21,005 nt of DNA from a virus, in IMG/VR virus record IMGVR_UViG_3300030202_003349, positions 1 to 21,005 of that record. One strand, 5' to 3'. The notes under the pieces were generated by a model, which saw nothing but the letters and a program-made list of their open reading frames with translations, did not search any database and was not told the origin of the DNA. Numbering within the stretch: the first letter of the stretch is position 1; each line of letters opens with the position of its first letter. The translations under genes and the position numbers were made by a program. Below are positions 12,202 through 20,053 of this stretch, in pieces.

Positions 12202-12573
12202 ATGCCACTCTACAATTCTTTTCAAGCCTATGTCTTTAACCTCCACACAGCAAAATCTTCAGAAGCAAAAAGATTATGGAGGCAACAGATAAAGGAAGAA
12301 TGGGATTGGGAGTGTGCTTATTGCGGGTCCACACATCAACTTACAATAGACCACATTGTTCCGAGAGCAAAAGGAGGCACAGATTTTACTAAAAATTGTC
12401 TGTGTGCCTGTCATCATTGCAATCAAGATAAAAGTCATACTCCTATGGAAGATTGGTATCTTTCACAGGAGTTTTTTGATGCTGAAAGACATGAGAGGAT
12501 TAAAAACTGGATGAAACCAGAGGATCCTATCAGTCTTTATCGCTATGGTTCAAGAACAAATAAGGTCTCTTGA
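12202..12573 (+). CDS. Free-standing HNH endonuclease
   Basis: This 123-residue protein is an HNH nuclease. Zinc-binding pairs C38xxC41 and C70xxC73 flank the catalytic core LTIDHIVPRAKGG (D50-H51), N65 (TKNCL) and the CNQDK element. This is the standard compact CxxC...DH...N...CxxCN fold. Enzymes of this type in phages are often homing endonucleases or DNA-nicking enzymes; there is no intron or split gene here to home into, so a free-standing role is likely. The N-terminal 35 residues form a helical extension and the last 40 an uncharacterised tail. It sits between talC and the late promoter of the fibre genes, a typical site for mobile insertion. Confidence 0.9.
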   Translation: MPLYNSFQAYVFNLHTAKSSEAKRLWRQQIKEEWDWECAYCGSTHQLTIDHIVPRAKGGTDFTKNCLCACHHCNQDKSHTPMEDWYLSQEFFDAERHERIKNWMKPEDPISLYRYGSRTNKVS

Positions 12574-12579
12574 ATTTTT

Positions 12580-12587
12580 TATAAATA
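12580..12587 (+). promoter_or_regulatory. Exact T4-type late promoter of the tail-fibre genes
   Basis: TATAAATA (12580-12587) is the full late consensus, 47 bases before the ATG at 12634. It is the only promoter seen for the four structural genes that follow, which are spaced only 4 to 17 bases apart and so are probably one late transcript. Confidence 0.82.
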
Positions 12588-12592
12588 AATCA

Positions 12593-12632
12593 GCAGTATA
12601 TACTGCCGTCCATGGTAAATACCGAATATTCG
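12593..12632 (+). repeat. Two perfect palindromes in the leader of the structural operon
   Basis: GCAGTATATACTGC (12593-12606, 14 bases) and CGAATATTCG (12623-12632, 10 bases) both lie between the late promoter and the ATG at 12634. They lack T-runs, so they are not terminators. They may be leader hairpins or protein-binding sites. The second lies against the start codon and could hinder ribosome loading. Confidence 0.55.
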
Positions 12633-12633
12633 A

Positions 12634-14865
12634 ATGGCAACACCTATTAGGATTAAGAGGTCAGCTGTTGCTGGCAAAAAACCACAGACCGGTGATTTAC
12701 AGTTAGGTGAATTAGCTGTAAACTTTAATGATGGTAAAGTATTCCTTAAACAAGATACCAGTGGCGTTGGTGTTGGCACAAGAATTGTAGAAGTTGGAGC
12801 AGGAACTACAACTTTTGCCGGTAAGACTTTATTCGTTACTGAGAATGGTAATGATGATAATGATGGATTAAATGAGGGCAATGCAAAAGCAACAATTAAG
12901 TCTGCTGTTGCCTCTGCCTCTGAGGGAGATACTATTAAAGTATTTCCAGGAACGTATGTAGAAAATAATCCAATTAATTTACCAGACAATGTATCTGTTG
13001 AGGGAACAGAACTTCGTCGCTGTATTGTAACACCACAAAACGGCGGCGAAGATTTATTTTATGTTAGTCAAGGATGTCATCTGACAGACTTAAGTTTTGT
13101 TGGAACTGCTGCAACTAATAATTCAGCAGCTGTTTCATATAGACCACTTGTAGGAGTAGCATCTGATAGATTCTTTGATGGTGCCAGACTCATCCGTCAG
13201 AACATTGATTTCATTGCGGATGAAACTATTGGTTATATTGAAAGCACTGACTATCAAAATCCTGCAATCAGCGTAGATAATGCTGCATTCAGAACTAATA
13301 TCAAGCATGCAATGCGTTCTGTCTGTCATGATATTACGAGAGGTGGAAACTCCAAGTGTATCGGTGCAGGTCAATCATACTTCACTGGTGATGATTTAAC
13401 TTCTGGAATCGGTGCTACACACATTGCTGCTCTAGACTACTCGGTTGGTATTGCCAGATCATGTATCAATAACATTGGTTTTTCAAAAACAAGTGGTGGC
13501 AACTATCAAACAAGCTATACTCAGGTTAAGGACTTAAGTATTCAACCTGATGGTGGATCATTTGACATTGGCAATTGTGCTAATGTTCTTTCTGCAGTTA
13601 CAGTATGTGTCGGCATTGTAACTGGTATTATTCAGAATGGGATTAATGGAGTTGCAGCAGCCACAGGATTTACCACGAACTTCCCAGGAAATGACGGATC
13701 TTCTCCTAACTCTGGTATTCTGACTGCAGCACTGAGTCCACTGCAAGGAACTGGCATCATTACCAAAGGTCCTTACATTAGAAACTGCACCAACTTTATT
13801 CCTGATAGTATTGGAGCAAGAATTGATGGATTCAATGCTGATGAAGGAGATAAGATAAACAGAATTGGTGTTCAGGGTTCATTCAACGTAGACTCTTACA
13901 CACAATATAATCAGGGCGGCATCGGAGTTTCTGTAAGTAACGGTGCTTATTGTCAATTAGTTTCACTCTTCACCATCTGTAATGACATTGCAGTCTCTGC
14001 TACTGGTGGTGGTCAGTGTGACCTTACAAACTCTAATTCCTCTTTCGGTAGAGAGGGTCTTATTGGAATCGGAAGAGGTGATGAAACTACTAAAAACACT
14101 GACCGTTACACAGGAATCGTTACTTCAACTGCCGCAGTAAGTCAGAGTCAGATTGTTGTTAGTGGTGTTGGAAGCAACAGACCATATGATGGACAGGCAA
14201 TTTTCTTTGATAAGAAATATAATGTAGTCAGAAAGATTGACATCACGAATGGTGGTTCTGGATATACTTCCGCACCAACAGTAACAGTTGCTGCTCCCAC
14301 AGGACCTGGTGTTGCCGTTCGTGCAACTGCAACTGCGACTATTGAAAATGGTGTTGTTACTGCGGTCACCATGACAAGTCAGGGATCGCAGTATGAAGTT
14401 GTTCCGGCAGTTACTTTCTCTGGTGGCGGCGGTTCAGATGCTGCTGCAACGGCAGTTCTTGATCCAATTTATTATGAGATTGGTTCAGCAACAGAACCAT
14501 CTGCTGGTATATCAACCATCACTTTGATTCAGAATCTAAATAATGAAGTTGGAGTTGGATCAACAGTATTCTTTGCTAGACAAAGTTTGCAAATCGTAAG
14601 TTCACATTCATTCGAATATGTTGGTGCAGGAAACACTATCGAGTTAGCATATCCATCGAGAGGTGGAATCGTTATTCAAGATAATGAAGTAATTGAACTT
14701 GACGGTGCAAGAGTTGTTTATACGAGCACCGACCAAGCTGGTAACTTCAGAATTGGTGATGGTGTTCAAATCAATCAATCAACTGGAACAATATCCGGAG
14801 ACATTTATGTTAAGAGTTTATTCACACAAGTAACACCATTCATTCTTGCATTAGGAGGAGATTAA
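12634..14865 (+). CDS. Virion structural / tail-fibre-like protein with a beta-helix region
   Basis: This 743-residue protein begins MATPIRIKRSAVAGKKPQTG and continues with GELAVNFNDGKVFLKQD, the N-terminal anchor pattern of many phage tail-fibre proteins. From about residue 65, TLFVTENGNDDNDG and DTIKVFPGTYVENN start a pectate-lyase-like right-handed beta-helix, rich in Gly, Asn, Ser and Thr. Residues about 535-615 hold two copies of a GGSGYTSAPTVTV / GSQYEVVPAVTFSGGGG module (Gly-rich beta repeat). The C-terminus ends in a compact LDGARVVYTSTDQAGNFRIGDGVQINQ segment that resembles fibre collar ends. It is first of a late operon and most likely builds a tail fibre or spike that recognises the host surface. 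No catalytic residues of pectate lyase can be confirmed by eye. Confidence 0.85.
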   Translation: MATPIRIKRSAVAGKKPQTGDLQLGELAVNFNDGKVFLKQDTSGVGVGTRIVEVGAGTTTFAGKTLFVTENGNDDNDGLNEGNAKATIKSAVASASEGDTIKVFPGTYVENNPINLPDNVSVEGTELRRCIVTPQNGGEDLFYVSQGCHLTDLSFVGTAATNNSAAVSYRPLVGVASDRFFDGARLIRQNIDFIADETIGYIESTDYQNPAISVDNAAFRTNIKHAMRSVCHDITRGGNSKCIGAGQSYFTGDDLTSGIGATHIAALDYSVGIARSCINNIGFSKTSGGNYQTSYTQVKDLSIQPDGGSFDIGNCANVLSAVTVCVGIVTGIIQNGINGVAAATGFTTNFPGNDGSSPNSGILTAALSPLQGTGIITKGPYIRNCTNFIPDSIGARIDGFNADEGDKINRIGVQGSFNVDSYTQYNQGGIGVSVSNGAYCQLVSLFTICNDIAVSATGGGQCDLTNSNSSFGREGLIGIGRGDETTKNTDRYTGIVTSTAAVSQSQIVVSGVGSNRPYDGQAIFFDKKYNVVRKIDITNGGSGYTSAPTVTVAAPTGPGVAVRATATATIENGVVTAVTMTSQGSQYEVVPAVTFSGGGGSDAAATAVLDPIYYEIGSATEPSAGISTITLIQNLNNEVGVGSTVFFARQSLQIVSSHSFEYVGAGNTIELAYPSRGGIVIQDNEVIELDGARVVYTSTDQAGNFRIGDGVQINQSTGTISGDIYVKSLFTQVTPFILALGGD

Positions 14866-14869
14866 TCAA

Positions 14870-15211
14870 ATGGCAGTCGCAGCAGCAGCAGTAAACCAGT
14901 TCCAGACAATTACACATGTTGTTGGTATTAATACTGTTGGAATTTACACAGCACCAACTGGATATACAGGTGTTGTTCTTTTAGCACAGGTGACAAACAC
15001 TGACTCAGTAACTAAGACTGTCAGTTTTGGTCATCGCAGAAGTGGAACTGATACGGAGATTGTTAAGAACTTGGCAATTCCTGCAAGTGACACTGCCAAT
15101 CTTCTTCCAGGAAAGTTGGTCGTAGAAACCGGTGATACATTAACCATGGTTGGTAGCACTACCGCAACTTTGAAAGTTATTACTAGTGTTCTGGAAACAT
15201 CAAATCTCTAA
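14870..15211 (+). CDS. Small virion-associated beta protein
   Basis: This 113-residue protein sits between two fibre-like genes, with AGGAGG at 14853-14858 as its ribosome-binding site. After a short Ala-rich start, it consists of alternating beta strands and turns (GIYTAPTGYTGVVLLAQVTNTDS, TLTMVGSTTATLKVITSVLE), a jelly-roll-like composition. There is no signal peptide or membrane segment. Position and composition suggest a structural or fibre-tip protein, but no specific family is recognised. Confidence 0.75.
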   Translation: MAVAAAAVNQFQTITHVVGINTVGIYTAPTGYTGVVLLAQVTNTDSVTKTVSFGHRRSGTDTEIVKNLAIPASDTANLLPGKLVVETGDTLTMVGSTTATLKVITSVLETSNL

Positions 15212-15228
15212 TAATTTAAGTAGGTAAA

Positions 15229-18200
15229 ATGGCAGCACCAATTCGTTTTCTTAGCGGCAGACAACAGCAGCAAAAAATTGGTATAGAAGGAAGTACCGAA
15301 GACACAAAGGTGCTAGAGGTAGTTGGTCGTGCTGGTATTGGCACAACTTCTTTTGATCCCACTGTACAATTAGAGATTCGTGGTGATGCGATTGTAGAAG
15401 GAACTACTACGGTAGGAAAACTTGAGATTACCGGAACTGGTGATGTTCCTGCTAGCATTACTGTAGAAACTGCAAATGTTACTGGTGTATCTACATTCGG
15501 TGGTGCTGTCGATGTAAATGCCGGACTGGATGTTGATGGTCAGGCAGATTTAGATGAGGTTGTCGTTGCTGGTGTTGCAACCTTTAGTAATGCTGTAGAT
15601 ATTAATAGCACTCTTGATGTAGATGGAGATACTCAGTTAGATGATCTGAACGTTGCCGGTGTTGCCACATTCAGTTCTGCTATCAATGCGACAGATATAA
15701 TTAAGGGATACGAATATACTGCTGCTCCTTTTGGAAGCACGGTCACACTTGCGGTTACTGTTGCAAGTAAGGATTCTACTCACAGATATAATGGAACAGG
15801 AAGTGGCAATGCCTATGTAATCGATGGAATTCAATCTCCATTCCTAACATTAACACCCGGAAGAACATATAGATTTACGAATAACAATACCGGAAGTCAT
15901 CCTTTCAGATTCTATCTTGAAGCAGATAAGACAACTCAATATGATACAAATGTCAATTTTCAAGACACATATACTGAAATAACAATAACTGATGAAACTC
16001 CAACAGTTCTTCATTATCAATGTAGTAGCCACCAATACATGGGTAATGCTATTCAAACGAATGCGAATGTTGTTAATACCAACTATCCGGCAACAATTAG
16101 AAGCACCTTAAATGTTACTGGTGTTTCAACTTTCCCACAACTCGATGTCAGCACTGGTGGACTCGATGTAGATGGACTCACTAATTTAGATGAAGTTGTT
16201 GTTGCTGGTGTATCTACTTTTACCGGGAACATCGTTGCTGTTTCGGCAGAATTCAGTGGTAATGTAACAATTGCCGGAACTTTAACTGCAGAAGATAAAA
16301 CTAATATAGATTCACTTGGAATTGTAACTGCAAGAACAGGAGTCAGAGTCGATGCTGGAGGTTTAATTGTAACTTCCGGTGTATCAACATTTACTGATTC
16401 TGTAGATATTGATAATGGTGTTGGTGTAGTTGGTGGATTAACCGCAGATTCTTTAACTATTTCTGGAGTCACCACGGGTATTAATGCTGCTGGTATTTCA
16501 TCATTTGTTAGAATTGATGTAGATGGTCAGGCTGATTTAGATGAACTGGTTGTTGCTGGTGTTGCCACATTCCAAGGTGCCGTTAATTTTGATGTTAATA
16601 GTGAAGTTAATATTGGAACTGGTGTCACCATACTTGGCGACAACTTACATGTAACTGGTATTGTTTCTGCATTAAAATTTATCGGTGATGGTTCTGGTAT
16701 TACGAATCTTCCTGGTATTAACACCATTGGTTCTTCAAATCTTACTGATGTTAATGTTTCTGGAACAACCACGACTGTTCAGTTAAGAGTCAGTGGTGTT
16801 GGAACTGCTGAGAAATTATTTGTCAGCACTGGCGGATTTGAAGTTGATGGTCAATCAGATCTTGATGAACTGGTTGTTGCCGGTGTATCAACCTTTAATG
16901 CTAATACTAATGTTGTTGGAGATCTTTCCGTCACCGGAGATATTGGTGCATCAGGAATCATTACTGCTACAGGAATCAATCTAGTTGCCGGTAGTGGACT
17001 TGATGTTGGTGCTATTGGTGTCCTGACTGCACTTTCAGTAGATGTCAGCACTGGTGGTATTGATGTAGATGGACAAGCAACCTTAGATGAAGTTGTAGTT
17101 GCTGGTGTTGCTACATTCAGTGCTCTTGCAGATGTTAATAATAGATTAGATGTTGCTGGTGGTGCTAATATTGATCAGTTAAATGTTGCTGGTATTGCAT
17201 CCTTCACTCAGTTAGATGTAAGCACTGGTGGTATTGATGTAGATGGACAGGCAACCTTAGATGAACTTGTTGTTGCCGGTGTCTCTACATTTACTGGCAC
17301 GGTTAAGATTGATGGAGCATTAGACATTGGTGTTGCCGGTGTTGATGTAGAGGGACTTACCAACTTAGATGAACTGATTGTTGCCGGTGTATCCACCTTT
17401 AGTAGCACTATTAATGGTAATCTAACTGGAGATGTAACTGGAACTGCATCAAATGCATCAGGTGCAACCGGAGACTTCTCAATTGCAGATAAGATTGTTC
17501 ATACTGGTGATACTGATACCGCGATTAGATTCCCTGCTGCTAATACATTCAGTGTAGAAACTGCTGGTAGTGAAAGACTTCGTGTTCGTAATAACGGTGT
17601 CGTTGCCATAGGAACAGACGAAAGTACCACCATTAATTTCTCAGCAGCACAGACTCAGATTTTTGGCACCGTTGGTGATAGGGCACTTAGCCTGATGTAT
17701 ACTCAGGCAAATGCTTCTGGTCCTCAACTTAATTTTGCCAAAGGAAGAGATTTAGATAATAGTGCTTCAACTGCTGTTAGCAGTGGTGATCTTCTTGGAA
17801 GTCTTCACTTTGCTGGAGCTGATGGATCTGATTTCAATTCTGTGGGAGCAGAAATTGTAGTCAAAGTAGATGGAACTCCTGGCAGTAATGATATGCCCGG
17901 AAGAATTGAATTCAAAACAACATCTGACGGAGCATCAACAACTACAGAAAGACTTCGTATCAGTGCTGATGGCACATGTTTATTCAGTGGTGCTGTTGAT
18001 ATTAATGCCGGACTTGATGTTGATGGACAAACCGACCTTGATGAACTTCAAGTTGCTGGTGTATCTACATTCTCTGCTAAGGCAGTATTCAATACCGCAT
18101 ATCCGTCCATCGATGCCGATAATGAAATTCAAGTTGGCACTGCTATTCAGTTAGGTAAAGCAGGTGTTGTAACGGCAACAAGTTTTGTAGGTTCAGGTGC

Positions 18201-20043
18201 AAACTTAACTGGTGTTGGTACTCAAGGCATTAATATACAGGCACGATCAATAGTAATTGCTGGTGTATCCACATTCAATGATAATGTAAGAATACTTGCA
18301 GGTGGATTAGATGTTACTGGTGTTGTCACTGCCACTACATTTGTTGGTGCTTTAACTGGAACTGCATCAAATGCATCGGGTGCAACTGGAGACTTCTCAA
18401 TTGCAGATAAGATTGTTCATACTGGTGATACTAATACTGCATTAAGATTCCCTGCTGCTGATACATTCACTGTAGAGACTTCTGGTAATGAAAGAATTCG
18501 TGTTAGTGCTGCTGGTACAGTTTCTATAGGAAGTGCAGGTAGAACCGATTGGGATAATAGCACGAATGTAGGATGTCAGTTCCAAATTGAAGGACTGACA
18601 CAACCAACTTCCAGAATGAGCATTACTAGAAATTCTAATGATGCATTTGATGGTGGTATAATATTGGGTAAGAGTAGAGGAACTTCTGATGGATCAGATA
18701 CGATTGTTCAAGATGGTGATGGGTTAGGATTTATTAGTTTCCAAGGTACTGATGGCACCACAATGCTAGAAGGTGCAAAGATTGATGCCATAGTTCAATC
18801 TAGTGTTGCCAGTGATGATATGCCAACTGATCTGGTATTCTATACAAATAATGATACAACTACCACAGCAGAAAGACTTCGTATAACTTCTACTGGTAAT
18901 GTTGGTATTGGACTGACTAATCCATCGGCAAAGTTACACACCATTGGTGATGTAATGATACAAGGCACTGGTGGAACTGGAGAACAAACACTCTTTATTG
19001 GTAAATCTGCACTGTATTTACCAAATAGTAGAGGTGTTGCTGTTGCAGCAGATCAAAATAGTTCAGCAGACCATGATATGGTGCTGAAGACTTCTACTGG
19101 TTCCAGTGGTCTTGTTGAGAGAGTTCGTATAACTTCTGGTGGTAATGTTAATTTCTTAGGAAGTCTTGTTAATGTTAATGCGACTGGAGTTTCATCTTTC
19201 GTCCAATTAGATGTTAGTACCGGTGGTTTAGATGTTGATGGACAAACCGACCTTGATGAACTTCAGGTTGCTGGTATTTCTACATTCAATGGTAATGTTT
19301 CCATAGGATCTTCGGTATTATTTGGTGACAATAATAAGGCAATGTTTGGTGCCGGTGATGACTTACAGATTTATCACGATGGAACTGATTCTTATGTAGA
19401 TAATAGTACGGGCGATCTGATTTTAAGAAGCACTGGTGATGATGTAATTATTAGAGCTACTGATGATGTAATCATTCAGAATGGTGGTTCTGATAATGCT
19501 ATTATTTGTAATAATGATGGCAATGTAGAACTATATTTTAATACTGCCAAGAGATTTGAAACCACGACTGATGGTGCTGATTTTAGTGGAACAGGTGGAG
19601 TTAAACTTCCGGTAGGTTCAACAGCACAAAGACCAGGTTCTCCTACTGCAGGTGATCTGAGATATAATAGTGATGATGGTGCCTTTGAAGGATACACCGA
19701 CTCTTGGGGTGCCATTGGTGGAGGCGGTGGAGCAGAAGAGGTTGATACAAATGTATCAAGCACCAGTGCGGTCGGTGTTGGTTCTTTCGCAACCGCATCC
19801 TTCCGTTCTGCCGAGGTCATCGCACAGATTGTTCAAATCGATGAATATCAGGTTGGCAAATACTTAATGATACATGATGGCACAACGGTGACGGTCATTG
19901 AACAAGCAGCAGTCTCAACCGGAGATTCTATGATTGGATCATTCGATGGTGCGATTAATGGTTCAAATGCCGAATTGAGAGTCAACATGGTGACTTCTGG
20001 AATTGCAACGGTCACCACTAAGATATCAACCGTAACTGTATAG
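15229..20043 (+). CDS. Giant repetitive tail-fibre-like protein with an inserted cupredoxin-like domain
   Basis: This 1604-residue structural protein starts MAAPIRFLSGRQQQQKIGIEG, then VGRAGIGTT, a start shared in style with the next gene. It is mainly built of about eleven copies of a 21-residue unit, GLDVDGQTDLDELVVAGVSTF and variants, separated by beta-rich spacers. Residues about 160-285 form a different domain with H224, C265, H268 and M271, the type-1 copper ligand pattern. Two copies of a TGTASNASGATGDFSIADKI module (17437 and 18355) precede long beta segments ending in RLRISxTGxVGIG repeats. The C-terminal 350 residues include LQIYHDGTDSYVDNSTGDL and GAIGGGGG, common in phage fibres. 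It probably forms a long trimeric fibre. Function beyond host attachment is unproven. Confidence 0.9.
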   Translation: MAAPIRFLSGRQQQQKIGIEGSTEDTKVLEVVGRAGIGTTSFDPTVQLEIRGDAIVEGTTTVGKLEITGTGDVPASITVETANVTGVSTFGGAVDVNAGLDVDGQADLDEVVVAGVATFSNAVDINSTLDVDGDTQLDDLNVAGVATFSSAINATDIIKGYEYTAAPFGSTVTLAVTVASKDSTHRYNGTGSGNAYVIDGIQSPFLTLTPGRTYRFTNNNTGSHPFRFYLEADKTTQYDTNVNFQDTYTEITITDETPTVLHYQCSSHQYMGNAIQTNANVVNTNYPATIRSTLNVTGVSTFPQLDVSTGGLDVDGLTNLDEVVVAGVSTFTGNIVAVSAEFSGNVTIAGTLTAEDKTNIDSLGIVTARTGVRVDAGGLIVTSGVSTFTDSVDIDNGVGVVGGLTADSLTISGVTTGINAAGISSFVRIDVDGQADLDELVVAGVATFQGAVNFDVNSEVNIGTGVTILGDNLHVTGIVSALKFIGDGSGITNLPGINTIGSSNLTDVNVSGTTTTVQLRVSGVGTAEKLFVSTGGFEVDGQSDLDELVVAGVSTFNANTNVVGDLSVTGDIGASGIITATGINLVAGSGLDVGAIGVLTALSVDVSTGGIDVDGQATLDEVVVAGVATFSALADVNNRLDVAGGANIDQLNVAGIASFTQLDVSTGGIDVDGQATLDELVVAGVSTFTGTVKIDGALDIGVAGVDVEGLTNLDELIVAGVSTFSSTINGNLTGDVTGTASNASGATGDFSIADKIVHTGDTDTAIRFPAANTFSVETAGSERLRVRNNGVVAIGTDESTTINFSAAQTQIFGTVGDRALSLMYTQANASGPQLNFAKGRDLDNSASTAVSSGDLLGSLHFAGADGSDFNSVGAEIVVKVDGTPGSNDMPGRIEFKTTSDGASTTTERLRISADGTCLFSGAVDINAGLDVDGQTDLDELQVAGVSTFSAKAVFNTAYPSIDADNEIQVGTAIQLGKAGVVTATSFVGSGANLTGVGTQGINIQARSIVIAGVSTFNDNVRILAGGLDVTGVVTATTFVGALTGTASNASGATGDFSIADKIVHTGDTNTALRFPAADTFTVETSGNERIRVSAAGTVSIGSAGRTDWDNSTNVGCQFQIEGLTQPTSRMSITRNSNDAFDGGIILGKSRGTSDGSDTIVQDGDGLGFISFQGTDGTTMLEGAKIDAIVQSSVASDDMPTDLVFYTNNDTTTTAERLRITSTGNVGIGLTNPSAKLHTIGDVMIQGTGGTGEQTLFIGKSALYLPNSRGVAVAADQNSSADHDMVLKTSTGSSGLVERVRITSGGNVNFLGSLVNVNATGVSSFVQLDVSTGGLDVDGQTDLDELQVAGISTFNGNVSIGSSVLFGDNNKAMFGAGDDLQIYHDGTDSYVDNSTGDLILRSTGDDVIIRATDDVIIQNGGSDNAIICNNDGNVELYFNTAKRFETTTDGADFSGTGGVKLPVGSTAQRPGSPTAGDLRYNSDDGAFEGYTDSWGAIGGGGGAEEVDTNVSSTSAVGVGSFATASFRSAEVIAQIVQIDEYQVGKYLMIHDGTTVTVIEQAAVSTGDSMIGSFDGAINGSNAELRVNMVTSGIATVTTKISTVTV
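17437..17589 (+). repeat. Long direct repeat, copy 1
   Basis: About 150 bases here recur at 18355-18507 with scattered differences. The core encodes TGTASNASGATGDFSIADKI, followed by VHTGDT, RFPAA and a SGxERxRV element. The copies are 918 bases (306 codons) apart, so recombination between them would delete or duplicate in frame. Confidence 0.9.
18355..18507 (+). repeat. Long direct repeat, copy 2
   Basis: This is the partner of the copy at 17437. The first 80 bases differ at only a few positions and the rest diverges gradually (NTALRFPAADTFTVET against DTAIRFPAANTFSVET). This looks like an older in-frame duplication. Confidence 0.9.
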
Positions 20044-20053
20044 GTAATATAAT

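Larger units (their letters stand above)
15523..19287 (+). repeat. Interspersed ~63-base coding repeats in the giant fibre gene
   Basis: About eleven copies of a 21-codon unit (GLDVDGQxxLDExxVAGVSTF) lie within the gene. Copies begin near 15523, 15610, 16165, 16510, 16837, 17056, 17146, 17230, 17338, 18010 and 19225. Some share long exact stretches: 35 bases are identical between 18016-18050 and 19231-19265. Copies near 17056 and 17230 are nearly identical over 50 bases. Confidence 0.9.

Noticed and set aside
16083-16475. 130-codon - strand frame opposite the giant fibre gene
   Set aside because: It is a repeat-derived mirror of the fibre codons (Pro/Thr/Ser-rich), as expected for the complement of Gly/Val/Asp-rich repeats.
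15523-19287. CRISPR-like array
   Set aside because: The repeats are protein-coding, imperfect, in frame and unevenly spaced, so they are fibre repeats and not an array.
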